Positions 48,394 through 59,458 of a stretch of DNA of 64,000 bases are shown in pieces. The number at the start of each line of letters is the position of its first letter. Positions within the stretch are counted from its first letter, which is position 1. The DNA comes from Eutypa lata. Taxonomy: Eukaryota > Ascomycota > Sordariomycetes > Xylariales > Diatrypaceae. The translations under genes were made by a program, and so were the position numbers. The notes beneath the pieces were generated by a model. The model was not told the origin of the DNA. It made no database searches and saw nothing but the letters and a program-made list of their open reading frames with translations. The stretch is from positions 1,860,001-1,924,000 of the forward strand of contig JAKULF010000011.1 of NCBI GenBank assembly GCA_022661535.1. Reading direction: 5' to 3'.

Positions 48394-50497
48394 CTATGCT
48401 GAAACGTCCATGCGTACGACCTTGTCGCCAAAGTCCGATTTGTCCAGCTTATTGTAGGCGGTCTGCAGGACGATGGGGTCGACATCGCGGTCCTCGAGCA
48501 CAGCTACCCAGTCTCTGAGCTGGATGTTCTTCCCCTTCTCGGAATCCTCGCGGAACGCCCCCAGGCGATGAGCGCTATCTCTAGTGAGAGGTCCGCGCGC
48601 GGCTCGGTTGCCGGCACCACCAGCCGGACCGCCGGGCGTACCCGGCAGACCGGGGCCTTGGGGTCCTCCCCTCGGCGTGCTCGCTCCGCTACCCATCCCA
48701 CCCCCGTTCATCCAGGAATACTTCTTTTTCTTCTTCCCTCCGGCGAACATGCTCAGCGTCTGGTTGACGGTCGTGCTGCTTATCTCTGCTAGCTTCGCCG
48801 CCTTCTTGCTCTCCTTCTTGGTCATGGGCTTCGCCTCGCCTTCCGGTGCGATAGATCCCGGTGTACCCGGTGCAACAGATCCGGCCCGTGACGAACCATC
48901 CTCGCCATCCTTCTTCTCGTCGCCCTGCTGCCGCTTGAGTCGCTTCTTAAGTCTGCCCTCTTCTGAGTTCCGGACTGCTTTCCCCACACCCTCCAGGGCC
49001 TCAGCTAAGAGATTTGGCGGTGAAGCCTCCGAAACTGGGGTAGGCAAACCATTACTGATCTCATCTGCCGGACCTAGAAAATTATGTCAGTCATATCACA
49101 TCAATCATTTTGTTCAACCATGTGGATGTCCTACGTTTGAGTGGGTTCGTGCGGGGGCTGACCGCGCTCTCCGCACCCGTCCGCGGGCTTCCAGCTCGCA
49201 ATCCATCCGTATTAGGCTGCTGTGGAGCAGCAGCATCTGCCCATTCCAGAGGCACTGCTCCATGTGCGGTCCGTTGCCTCGTCGTAGCTACTCTATTCGC
49301 CTCCCCAATCAATGAACGCATATGCTCCTTGGTCGCTATCGAGAGGAACGCTATTTGGTCAATGAGATAAGCCTCGTGGGGAATGAAAGATCCATGTGTG
49401 TGCACCATCATGCCGTTGTCAGCTTTCTTGAAAGAGACCTTGATCTCGGGCTTAGGAAAGTCGGCAGGACTTGAAATCCTTCCCATGTACTGGCTTTTGC
49501 CATCGGGTTTCAGTTCGGTATTCAAGGAGAGACCGTGCTTGGAGGCGCGATTGACTAGGCGCCGGTGTACCACACCAGGCTCTAGAAAGTTGTTCAGTAG
49601 TTCATTGGTGCGGAATACGGTTAGACGCCTAGCGGCCTCATTCCATGCCTCATCGGCTACTTCTGCGACCATTTCTTCCTGTGATGGCACATCAGTGTGC
49701 TGCGAAGGCTGATTGGCGGGCCCAGCTCCGTAGAAACTATCTTTCCCACCAGGCGGATGGTAAGGAAAACCTTCTCTTATTTCAAAGTCGTTCAGTTTCT
49801 CAGCCTCCTCATCGAGGTTGATACCGGTGCCCGCAAGCATGTCGTTCATATCGTAGTCAGAGCCCTTAGACGGGGCGCCTTTCGAGGCCTGCTTTTGAGC
49901 ATCGTTGGCGGCGAAGGCGGAAGGAGCGACAGATGGTGGTCCCATGTTTCCGTGACCAGGGTTGAGGGGCATGAGAGTAGCATTCGAGTAAGGAAGTTTT
50001 GGCGCAGGAACTGGAGTCTCTTTTCCTTGATAATGTGGTTGGGGCGTAGTTAAGGTAGGTTGCGTGGGTGTTGGCGTAGGAGGAGGCACCGGAGATGGCA
50101 TCGAAGGCATCGTGAGAGTATGCGTTGGACGACCGTGGCCATTCTGTTGATATGGGGTGCTTATCTGATTCGTGGTATGTTGATGACTAGGGTAGTTCTG
50201 AGGCACAGGTGAGGGAAGGTTCGTAAGTGATGTAACAGCGCCAGGAGTTGTTGCAGGAGGACTCGCAGCATAACCTGAATTTACGTATGGAGAGGTTGCT
50301 TGTGAAGGAGGACTAGCGGGCGATATCCTAGGTTTCTTAGCTGCCGGCGGCATTGCGATTCCAGCAGGCGCGTTGGGTGATGCGGCAGTGTGGAGAGGCG
50401 AATAAGGTCTTTGCTGGGCAGCGTGTTGGACAGCGTGTTGGACAGCATGCTGAGCAGCTGTGGTAGCAGCCATCGTGGGCTGGGAAGGATGGGACAT
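48394..50497 (-). CDS. taf4: TFIID subunit TAF4
   Basis: Component of the general transcription factor TFIID, pairing through a histone fold with TAF12. Exons in transcript order are 50497-49135 and 49073-48394 (phase 1), giving 680 residues. The N-terminal 200 residues are Pro/Gln/Ala/Ser-rich and disordered, containing a repeated HAVQHAVQHA element. Then SDYDMNDMLAGTGINLDEEAE, the histone-fold-like EMVAEVADEAWNEAARRLTVFRTNELLNNFL, a HGLSLNTELKPDG region, LIDQIAFLSIATKEHMRSLIGEANRVA, and the TAF4 C-terminal block with KKESKKAAKLAEISSTTVN, a basic cluster (GGKKKKKYSWM), a Gly/Pro-rich stretch and the ending LRDWVAVLEDRDVDPIVLQTAYNKL. Long stretches match what I know of fungal TAF4. The 62-nt intron uses donor GTAGGA. 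Divergent from YSH1. Confidence 0.9.
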
Positions 50498-51664
50498 CGC
50501 GATGAAGTGGTGGTGGCCTCAGTATGGTTATTCGTATTCGTAGTTGCAAGCGCGTCCGCTGGGTGATGAGTCGGCGAAATATGGTAAAGTTCGCGATTGT
50601 TGATTAAATTAGTTAGGTTGGTGGAAAGGAGGATGAAGGAGGATTGAATAAGAATGTTGCAAAGGTTGCGCAGATTGGAATGAAGTAGAAGTAGGTAAGG
50701 AACCTGCTTCAATACCTGTTGCGCAAACTGGTGCCCTAAGGAATCTGAACAATCTGAGCAGGCGAAAAGCCTGTCACTCTCCAGACGTCACCTCCCATCC
50801 GACAGCAACAGGGATGCACATCCAGTTAGAATGAATGCATGGATGAATAACGCGTCGTCGAAATCAAAATCGATGCCTATTACTGGTAAATGATAAGTTA
50901 TCAATCTCTTTTCTATCTCGGATGCGCTTCGTCGATGTTGGTGTTCTGTTAAGTTGATGGCGACTGACTTTAAAGTAATAAAAGGTTTATTTGGAGTTGT
51001 TGCCCCATCTCGTCCGTCGCTTTTCCTTCAAAGTCGCACCAGTAGCTCCAGTCCAGTCCAGCCTGCCACTCCTGCCTTGTATCGAGGTAACTCCGTACTG
51101 TAAGTGGTAATCTACATACATGAGGTACTAACCTTTCTGGGGACTAGTTTGCAGCGTTTATCAGAGCACGGATCACATAGGTAGACGTTACTGCATGATT
51201 ACCTAACTAAATCTGTCGCCGCATGTGCCATTTACCCAGCTGCCCAGCCACAAGTCAGCTTGAGCCACAGTGGGCTACAGGCTACAAGGCTGGCTCGTTG
51301 TATGTAGCCTGTAGCTAGAAAGATATCCACTAAATCTTCTAGGCTCAGTTCAATTTAATTCAATGCGACGACATCAACTTCAGGCATTCTAATCCCTTCC
51401 CTTCCCATTATACAATTATTCACGCCAGTTCTTATTTGGCACTTTTAAATCAAGAAAACTTAACAACATCCCTTTAACGGACTGGCTTATTGATTCCCAT
51501 CTGATGTAATTAACCTGTAATAGGGATTCTCTCCAATCGTGCGGATGCGATAGTTAGATAGCCAGCCAATCTTGATGGTTCATCCATAGCATCACCAATA
51601 CATAGACAGTCAAGTCTGTCTTGGTCACTTTAGGTCACCTATAACACCGCCAACTATATCGATC
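50498..51664. promoter_or_regulatory. divergent promoter region (TAF4 / YSH1)
   Basis: Nearly 1.2 kb between two start codons facing away from each other. Contains AT-rich and CT-rich stretches and a 51236-51320 block with repeated CAGCTTG/GTAGCCTGTAG-type short inverted sequences. No gene seen. Confidence 0.45.
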
Positions 51665-54600
51665 ATGGCATCCAAACGCAAAGCTTCAGCCATGGGTGGC
51701 ATCGCGATTGAAGAGCCTGTCGATCCAGCCGATGAACTTATGTTTCTCTGTTTAGGTGGTGGTAACGAGGTTGGACGGTCATGCCATATAATACAATACA
51801 AGGGGAAAACTGTCATGGTTGGTTTATCCCTGTCACTTATATTCTACGATGAAATACTCGCTAATCTATCTGGCTTGTAGCTTGATGCTGGCCAACATCC
51901 TGCTTATGATGGTCTTGCTGCCCTTCCATTCTTTGATGACTTCGATCTTAGCACTGTCGATGTACTCTTAATCAGCCAGTAAGCGCCCATCTCTAGTCCC
52001 AGTCCTTGTTTCCTCGCAATATAGTTGTAAATATGGTCAAGGGTGGTATATCGGTTGAGGGGTCGGGAAAGTAAAAATGCATGTTGTGTATACAATCCAG
52101 GTATTGCCACCTGCTTGTCTCATTGTAGTTTGCTATGTGTGCCTGGAAGCATACTCGCTGTTGCCTCTATGTACATCAGCAGTCGTATCAATACAAGACA
52201 TTATCCCATCTTGCCCAACCGCTAGCCCTCTTGACTGCTTGTGACGTCCCTTGCCGCCCCCTTATCCGTATTCCTGCGAATGGCTTCACTCGTATGCTAA
52301 TGTTATCTTCTCAAGTTTCCACATAGACCATGCAGCTTCCCTCCCCTACGTCTTGGCCAAGACCAACTTTAGAGGCCGGGTTTTCATGACACACCCGACC
52401 AAGGCTATATACAAATGGCTCATCCAAGACAGTGTCAGGGTTGGGAATACATCCTCGTATTCAACGTCTCAACCGGTCTACACAGAACAAGACCATTTGA
52501 ACACTTTCCCCCAGATTGAAGCCATTGACTATCATACAACCCACACCATCTCTTCTATACGCATCACGCCATATCCAGCCGGTCATGTCCTGGGTGCCGC
52601 CATGTTCCTCATAGAGATAGCGGGCCTAAAGATCATGTTTACCGGCGATTACTCTCGTGAACAGGATAGGCATTTGGTCTCTGCCGAGGTTCCCAGAGGC
52701 GTCAAGGTCGACGTGCTCATCACCGAATCTACTTACGGCATTTCCACCCATGTTCCCAGAGTAGAGAGAGAATTGGCATTGATGAAAACGGTGACCAATA
52801 TTCTCAACCGAGGCGGTCGTGTCCTGATGCCTGTCTTTGCTCTTGGCAGAGCTCAGGAGTTGTTACTAATTTTAGACGAATACTGGGATAAACACAAAGA
52901 ATTTCGCAACATCCCAATCTATTATGCTAGCAACCTTGCTCGCAAGTGTATGGTTGTCTACCAGACCTACGTTGGTGCGATGAACGACAATATCAAACGC
53001 CTGTTTAGAGAACGCATGGCGGAAGCAGAGGCAAGTGGGGAGGGTGCTGGTAAAGGAGGTCCCTGGGACTTTAAGTATATCCGATCCCTCAAGAACCTCG
53101 ACCGCTTCGATGATTCTGGCACTTGTGTCATGCTGGCTAGTCCTGGTATGCTGCAGAACGGAGTGAGTCGGGAGCTGCTGGAGAAATGGGCCCCGAACGA
53201 AAAGAACGGCGTCGTGATCACGGGTTACAGCGTCGAGGGCACAATGGCCAAGCAGATTGTCCAGGAGCCGGACCAAATCCCGGCCGTTATGTCTAGGAAT
53301 ACTAACGCCATCAGGAGGAACCCGGGCGGTGACAGCGAGAAAATCATGATACCTCGAAGATGCAGCGTTGCTGAGTACTCCTTTGCTGCTCACGTTGATG
53401 GCCAGGAGAATAAAGATTTCATCGAGGAAGTCGGGGCACCCGTCGTGGTAAGTTTTCTTCTGCCCTGAACTGAGTATTGTCTGTTTTCTTTTTTCTTTTA
53501 TCTTCTTTTTCGCTAACTTCCCCGGTGCAGATCCTCGTGCACGGCGAGCAGCACAACATGATGCGGCTGAAGTCGCGGCTGCTGTCGCTCAACAAGGCGC
53601 ACACGGGCGAGATGAAGGTGTACAGCCCCAAGAACTGCGAGGAGCTCCGGATCCCGTTCAAGACGGACAAGGTGGCCAAGGTGGTGGGCAAGCTGGCGTC
53701 GATCCCACCTCCGTCACGACCACTGCAGCTGTCGACGCCCGGCACCGACGATTCGCCAGAACAGCAGCCCCCGGAGCTCATCGCCGGCGTCATCGTCCAG
53801 AACGACTTCAAGATGTCCCTCATGGACCCGGAGGACCTGCGCGAGTACGCCGGCCTGACCACGTCGACCATCGCCTGCCGCCAGCGCTTCATGCTTAGTG
53901 CTGCTGGTGTCGATCTCATCAAGTGGGCCCTCGAGGGCACTTTTGGCGGCATCGAAGAATTGCCTGAGACGAAGGATAGGGCTGCTGTTGTGAAGAATGG
54001 CAATGGCAGTGGCAGTGATGATGCTAATGGTGACGAAGATGGAGACGAGGTTATGAAGAATGGTAACGGAGAAGTCGAAGAGCACGCTGATGAAGAGGTC
54101 GCTCAGCTCGTGGCCGCTTACCTCGTTATGGGCTGTGTCACGGTTCGGTATCGTTCCAACGGGGAGGTGGAGATCGAGTGGGAGGGCAATATGCTGAATG
54201 ATGGCATCGCCGATGCCGTCATTGCGGTCCTGCTCTCTGTAGAGAGCAGCCCTGCCGCTGTTAAGCGTACGTGATTTTATTTTCTACCATCTTACGACTT
54301 TTCTAATCCCAGGCTAACCCTCTCTTAGAATCTGCGAGCAAGCACTCGCACCACCACCACAATCACCATGAGGACCTCCCCATACGCAACCCGCACGCGA
54401 ACCTAACCCCACAGGAGCGTCTCGAACGGCTCTTCCTGTTCCTGGAGGCGCAATTCGGCGCAGACGCGGTATCGCCGATCGCGGAGCCGAAATTAGACTC
54501 GGTGAACGACGCGCTCCTTCTCCAGGATAGGAAGAAGAAGAAGCCCAACTCTAAACCACCCAAAACCAATCCCACCACCAAGACGGAAGACGCCGCAGAT

Positions 54601-54924
54601 ACAACTATGGGAGAAGGAGATGATGCACCTGAGAGTAAGCAAGAGGAAGACGATAATGACGATAATGACGACGAGGAAGAAGAAGAGGACGAAGAAGACG
54701 AGGAAGACGAGGAAAAGCTCCTAGAGGAGCGCCGCCGAGCCGAGCTCGACCGCCTCCACCGTCTCGGCATCCCCGTTCCCGGTGTCACCATCAAGGTCGA
54801 TAAGCTGGTGGCTACCGTCTGGCTCGAGCACCTCGAGATCGAGTGCTCCCATAAGCTCCTCGCTGACCGCGTGAGGGCTGTTGTGGATCGCGCTGTTGAG
54901 GTCACGGCTCCGCTTTGGGGGTGA
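51665..54924 (+). CDS. ysh1: cleavage and polyadenylation endonuclease YSH1 (CPSF73)
   Basis: Metallo-beta-lactamase/beta-CASP endonuclease that cuts pre-mRNA at the poly(A) site, within the CPSF complex in the nucleus. Exons: 51665-51817, 51881-51978, 52316-53447, 53531-54266 and 54329-54924, giving 904 residues. The zinc-binding HFHIDH is rebuilt across intron 2 (residues 84-89), after [14 protein letters not shown] and [11 protein letters not shown]. Further motifs are [22 protein letters not shown], the beta-CASP block [21 protein letters not shown] and [21 protein letters not shown], and [17 protein letters not shown] low-complexity acidic segment (around residues 805-835, Asp/Glu runs) splits the C-terminal domain before [20 protein letters not shown]. 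Intron 2 is 337 nt, long for this gene set. Ser/His-rich text follows [12 protein letters not shown] at exon 5. Confidence 0.95.
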
Positions 54925-56067
54925 GTTGATTGAATGAGTGAGTGAGTGGGTGAGTGAGGGAGAGGGCGAGGAGAGTGAAGAGGACAAAAAACAATGGGCG
55001 TTTTCTTCTTTTTCTTCTCGGGGTTCCTTGCTTGCTTAGTAGCTTAGGTACGTATGTACTTAATGTTGGTATCGGCGTTGGTGTCGATGTCGGTGTCGGC
55101 GTTGGTTGGCTGATTGATTGGTTGGTTTAACTTCCGGAAATGAGGGTGGCGAGGGAGATACGACCTACGTACCTGGTCTGGTTCGTACGACCTCTCATGA
55201 AGGGGGGTTGGGATTCTGAGAATAGGACAGAGCGAGAGGCAGATGGGCTACGACTAAACACTATTCTTAGATAAGAGTCGTATCTACTGTTAGATGCCAT
55301 CTCGCTCTCGTTTATTCTGACAAAGGGCAATGAGGTAACCATATTTTCTTTTTATGTGGTAGCGTAGTGTATAATTATTCAAACATGACTTTCTATCCTT
55401 TCGAATTCTAGTTCTTGGTACTATGCATTCATCATTAACGTCACAAGAGACCTTAGAAGCCATGCCTTGGGGGTGAAACTATGACATGTCTATCCGGCGG
55501 AAAGGTATTTTACATGATTGGAGGAGAACTAAGGCTTGAATATTCCAGCATCTCACTTCGTCATTCTTTGATTGTAAACAGGTTCTGAAGCTTGTACTTT
55601 TGGATGCGGTGTTGCTATGGATGATGACCCTACAATTCGCCGTTTTTGGCCGCATTGATGGATTTGGTGTCTAGGTGCTCAAAAGGAGTGTTGCTATCTA
55701 AAATTTGAAAGCCTCATCGAAAATAACGGTTGGTTGGGTAAGTAAGCCTGCCTGCGTGGAAAGATAGAGCCCAACTGAGTGGCGGCTATGTCCTGTGAGG
55801 CTATTGGTCTTGCTTGCAGGTGGCGTTCAACACCTCGGCCCTATCTTGCACCATGTCATATTCGACCTCACTTGATTTGACCACACTTGATTTGACCTCA
55901 TTTGGCCTCATTTGGCCTCATTTGACCTCAGTGTCGCCTAGATATCTTGATGTAGACTAGCAGTGTCTTCCACTGAATATAGGTATTTAAGACCAATTAA
56001 CCCCCATTGCAAGTGCATTCTAATATAGGCCGTTGGATCGATAGTGTGTTCTTTTTCATTCTCGAAA
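54925..56067. other. intergenic
   Basis: About 1.1 kb. Includes TGAGTGAGTGAG and GTCGGTGTCGG-type simple sequence (54925-55100) and a 10-bp tandem repeat at about 55862-55930. A 71-codon minus frame at 55127 has no support. Confidence 0.5.
55862..55930. repeat. 10-bp imperfect tandem repeat (TTTGRCCTCA)
   Basis: At least four adjacent copies of TTTGACCTCA/TTTGGCCTCA, preceded by the related CACTTGATTTGACC units. Confidence 0.8.
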
Positions 56068-57782
56068 ATGGGACTAAACGTCGGCCAGGAGAACGAGAGA
56101 TTCTCTCTGGCATCCTCAGGGGTGCTGGAAGGACTCCCATTTGGTGACAACCCAAAACTTTCGCTACCATATAAATACATACGCAATAGACGATTCCATT
56201 CTGTATTTAAGATCAGAATTCGGAAACTCCTGGAATTCCTGATCAGAAGGGGTAGCAGAGACGTTGTCGATGTTCTATTTGACGGGGTTTTCTACCTTGA
56301 CGTCCTCCCAGGCAATCAAAGAGAAGATGTAGGCGCATTATCTCGTGCAGAAACCCGGTCCAGAAATCTACCCATGCCTTGTCTTGCGATGAGATATGAT
56401 GACCTGGTAAAAGTTTTCTATATTCTTTCAGAGGTACTAGAGGAATTCGAAAAAATAGCATCAATACAAGGAGAAGGAGAAGGAGAAGGAAAAGAAGAGA
56501 TAAAGAAGATCTTACTTCTTCTCCTGAAAGCCTGGGAATTGCTTGCTCAGCGCCTACAACAATTGTTCCTCTCAGCTTGGATGCCCGAATTTCCTAATAA
56601 TTTCCGTCATCCCTGCACCACGATGCCATGGACGATATGGCCTGCGCTGGCCGTGTTATGGGGAGTCTGTTGGATGTTCTACGACGATGGGAACTTCTGG
56701 AATCTTATCAATGTGTCCGAGACCAATCTCCAACCGAATACGGAAGAGGACCTGCGACAAGATGAAACTGTCCTTGGTCGTAATGGATCACTATCTGGGG
56801 ATTTACATTCTGGCCCTATTCCCATTAACGAATCCCCTGTATTTGACGATTTCTCCATTTTCGACTATGTCCCAAGCTATGTCCCAAGCTATGTCCCAGG
56901 AGAGACCTCACATAGGCGCGCAACGAACTGGCCACATGATGATTTAGTAGCCAACGATAAACAGCCAGCAGCAATCCTCGGTAACGACGACATTGACTAC
57001 CCTGGGTTGATAATGACTATAGGGGAACACGCCACATTGTCTTCTGCAGTGCCCCAAACGCAGCTCAACCTTCAAGCAGAGCAGCAGGCTTCATTGATGT
57101 TGCAACCCACAACAGGGATATCTGAGGGTCAAGAGAACTCCCATACAGCCGTTGCAGGTCTTCCATTCGAATGTAGCGTTGCTAGCTGCGACAAGACGTT
57201 TACTACCAAGTCTGGTCTGACGTGGGTATCTCCTAACCATCTTATACTTGAGTACAATACGCTAAAATTGTCGTCAGAGCACATTCAAAGCGCCATGATA
57301 AGCCCTTCATATGTGACGAATGCCCCGATAGGTTTGGCTCCAAGAAAGAGCTCGACCGCCACCAATCCAGCAAACATTCCCTGGAGAGGCCTTTCGTCTG
57401 CTCTTGGCCTCAGTGTGAACGAAGCCGCCGTGGATGGCCTCGCAAGGATAACTACGACAGACATGTCCGAGATGTCCACAAGGGACAGCATGAGCCTACT
57501 GCCCCCCTTTTAACCGAGGGGGACGTGCCGAGTGGCGGTCCAGCCATCTCTCGAAAGCGCCAGCGAGAAGATAGTGATGACTCGGAAAGCGATCTGAGGA
57601 GTGAGCTAAGGAAGAGAGATGAGAGGATTAGAGGGTTGGAGCAAGAATTGGGTGAGACGAGAAGATACTTGAATGAGACAAGAGGGTCCTTGAATGACAC
57701 GAAGATAGTCTTGAATGAGTACAAGGAGCTGTGTACTCATTACAAGGAGCAGGCAAAGATAGTTCAAGAGAAGGGAGCTTGA
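56068..57782 (+). CDS. C2H2 zinc-finger protein with C-terminal coiled coil
   Basis: Two exons, 56068-57221 and 57278-57782 (phase 2), 552 residues. Splicing is supported because it joins a finger: CSVASCDKTFTTKSGLT plus AHSKRH. Three C2H2 fingers result: that one, CDECPDRFGSKKELDRHQSSKH, and CSWPQCERSRRGWPRKDNYDRHVRDVH. They are followed by a short Ser/Arg segment (SRKRQREDSDDSESD) and a charged heptad helix (ELRKRDERIRGLEQELGETRRYLNETRG). The 370 residues before the fingers are mostly unrecognised: a Leu-rich helical region (IRKLLEFLIRRG, EEIKKILLLLLKAWELLAQRLQQL), a Glu-Gly repeat, and a triple YVPS repeat. Other introns may hide in this first exon. Role unknown; DNA binding is likely from the fingers. 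Confidence 0.7.
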
Positions 57783-58315
57783 ACATCTCGAGAGAACATT
57801 CACTGATCTTCTCGGCTGCTGAGTCGGAAATGGAAGGGATAACCTTGAGCAACAAATTGGAACCTCGGTGGAATGTTTTCACGGCCACGCTCGTTTCGAT
57901 TATGAGAGAACGCATTTTCTTTATTACACGTATATGTTTCTGGGATACTTTGATGTACTTACCATCCTTCTTTCGTCAACATGATTGATTCTATTGTAAT
58001 GGCTTGATAAGTAATTTCCATAGGGAGATTTACAAACATATACAAGTGTCAATGGTTAGTCGATGGTGGAGCAGCATGCCTACATTGCTGCTTAACTGAA
58101 AAGCAGTTGGTCAAATGCGCGCCGAGGGTATATGGAACAAATAAAAATGTGATTCGGCAACGGCCTGAAGGTCTATTGTCCACGATATATGTACATCACC
58201 CTTGGACCCCCTCTATTTGAGGAGCCGTGCTCGTCCGCTCTTTGAATTTCATCTAGTCCCCATCCACTCACATGGTAGACCAAGCCCATGATCCAACACA
58301 ACTAGCACCAATGAC
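57783..58315. other. intergenic, 3' ends of C2H2 gene and COX8
   Basis: About 530 bases between convergent stop codons. AT-rich and featureless. Confidence 0.5.
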
Positions 58316-58665
58316 TTAAGCCTTGGGCTTCTTGGTTTGCCAGACTAAAAGAACCCGAAAGTTAGTACAGAGCCTATAGATATCGTGCAGACAAAGACGG
58401 AAAACACCCGGACGGGGTGGGGTGGGTGTCTTGGGACGGACGTACCGGCAATGCCGAAGGGGGCCATGAAGCCGGTGAAGCAGTAGAGGAAGAAGCGCAG
58501 ACCGAAGAAGCGCGTCTTGGTGTTGAATGGCAAGTTCGAGTAGGGACCCTCGGGGTAGTGGTAAGGAGATGATAGACGGGCGCGGGTGGCGTGGAAGGCC
58601 CGGCGGGAGACCAGAGCGGTTAGGGTGCGCTGGCTGGCAGCGCGGGCTGCGGAGTTGGCAATCAT
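58316..58665 (-). CDS. cox8: cytochrome c oxidase subunit VIII (COX8 / COX7C-like)
   Basis: Small nuclear-encoded subunit of complex IV in the mitochondrial inner membrane. Exons in transcript order are 58665-58446 and 58344-58316 (phase 1), 82 residues. The N-terminus is a clear presequence (MIANSAARAASQRTLTALVSRRAFHATRAR). The mature part starts with SSPYHYPEGPYSNLPFNTKTRFFGLRFFLYCFTGFMAPFGIA, typical for this family with one membrane helix, and ends VWQTKKPKA after the splice, the conserved COX8 tail. Without the second exon the frame would read on into an unrelated stretch. Divergent from MTR4. Confidence 0.93.
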
Positions 58666-59458
58666 GGTTTCTGGTCTGGATTAAAAAGAAAGTAAGCGAA
58701 TAGTTAGTCAATCGGTCGATCAGTCAATTGAGCTTTCTTTGAGAATAGCCAGATATGGTTCATATGTGTGTATGTACCTTGGTGAGGGGGTTTTGTTGAG
58801 TGGAGAGGGCTGCTTGTTGGATGTGCTTGCTGTGAGGCACTTGAGCTTTATTAAATCGTAGGAATTGATCATGAATGGTATGGCATGATGCGATGCTTCT
58901 AATGGATTGAGGTCAATTGGTCGGTTGATCCTCGGGTTGTCAAAGGTCTTGGCACTGGCAGCACTGGCAGCGGCAGACAGGCAGATGCTTGGCAACCGGA
59001 TCGTTCCTCACAAGGATTATCACTTAGCGTCATCAGTGGGACCCTCTATTCACTGTGATTAGCTGTGGTCTCAGTGTTGCTGCAGCTGTACTTTTGTAGC
59101 GGGTGCCACTGAAATTCTTATCGATTAACTTAGGTACATACTTCGTCGCCGTCGTTACCAACCTTTTTTTCTAAGAAAAGTTGCAGTTGATAGATCGATC
59201 GATCGCAGACAGCCCAGCCCGTCCCGTCCTTCCTCACTTCCAAGCAAATTCGACAGAATCTGGACGAAGGCGCATGACTGCTTTTTCTTCCCCTTCTATT
59301 ATAAACCTTGGTATTGTCTCAAAAATACCAAAGTGCTTTGCATGGTATCATAGTCAAGACAAATCTTATTGCCGACAAAAAGGATTGACGTCGGCACAAA
59401 ACCTATCACATCTCCATCTATTCTGCCATTGACACCTCTTTAAGAGGTACTGGTAGCA
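58666..59458. promoter_or_regulatory. divergent promoter region (COX8 / MTR4)
   Basis: About 790 bases between divergent starts. Contains GATC-rich ATCGATCGATCG at about 59191-59206 and a CT-rich leader before the MTR4 ATG. No gene seen. Confidence 0.45.
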
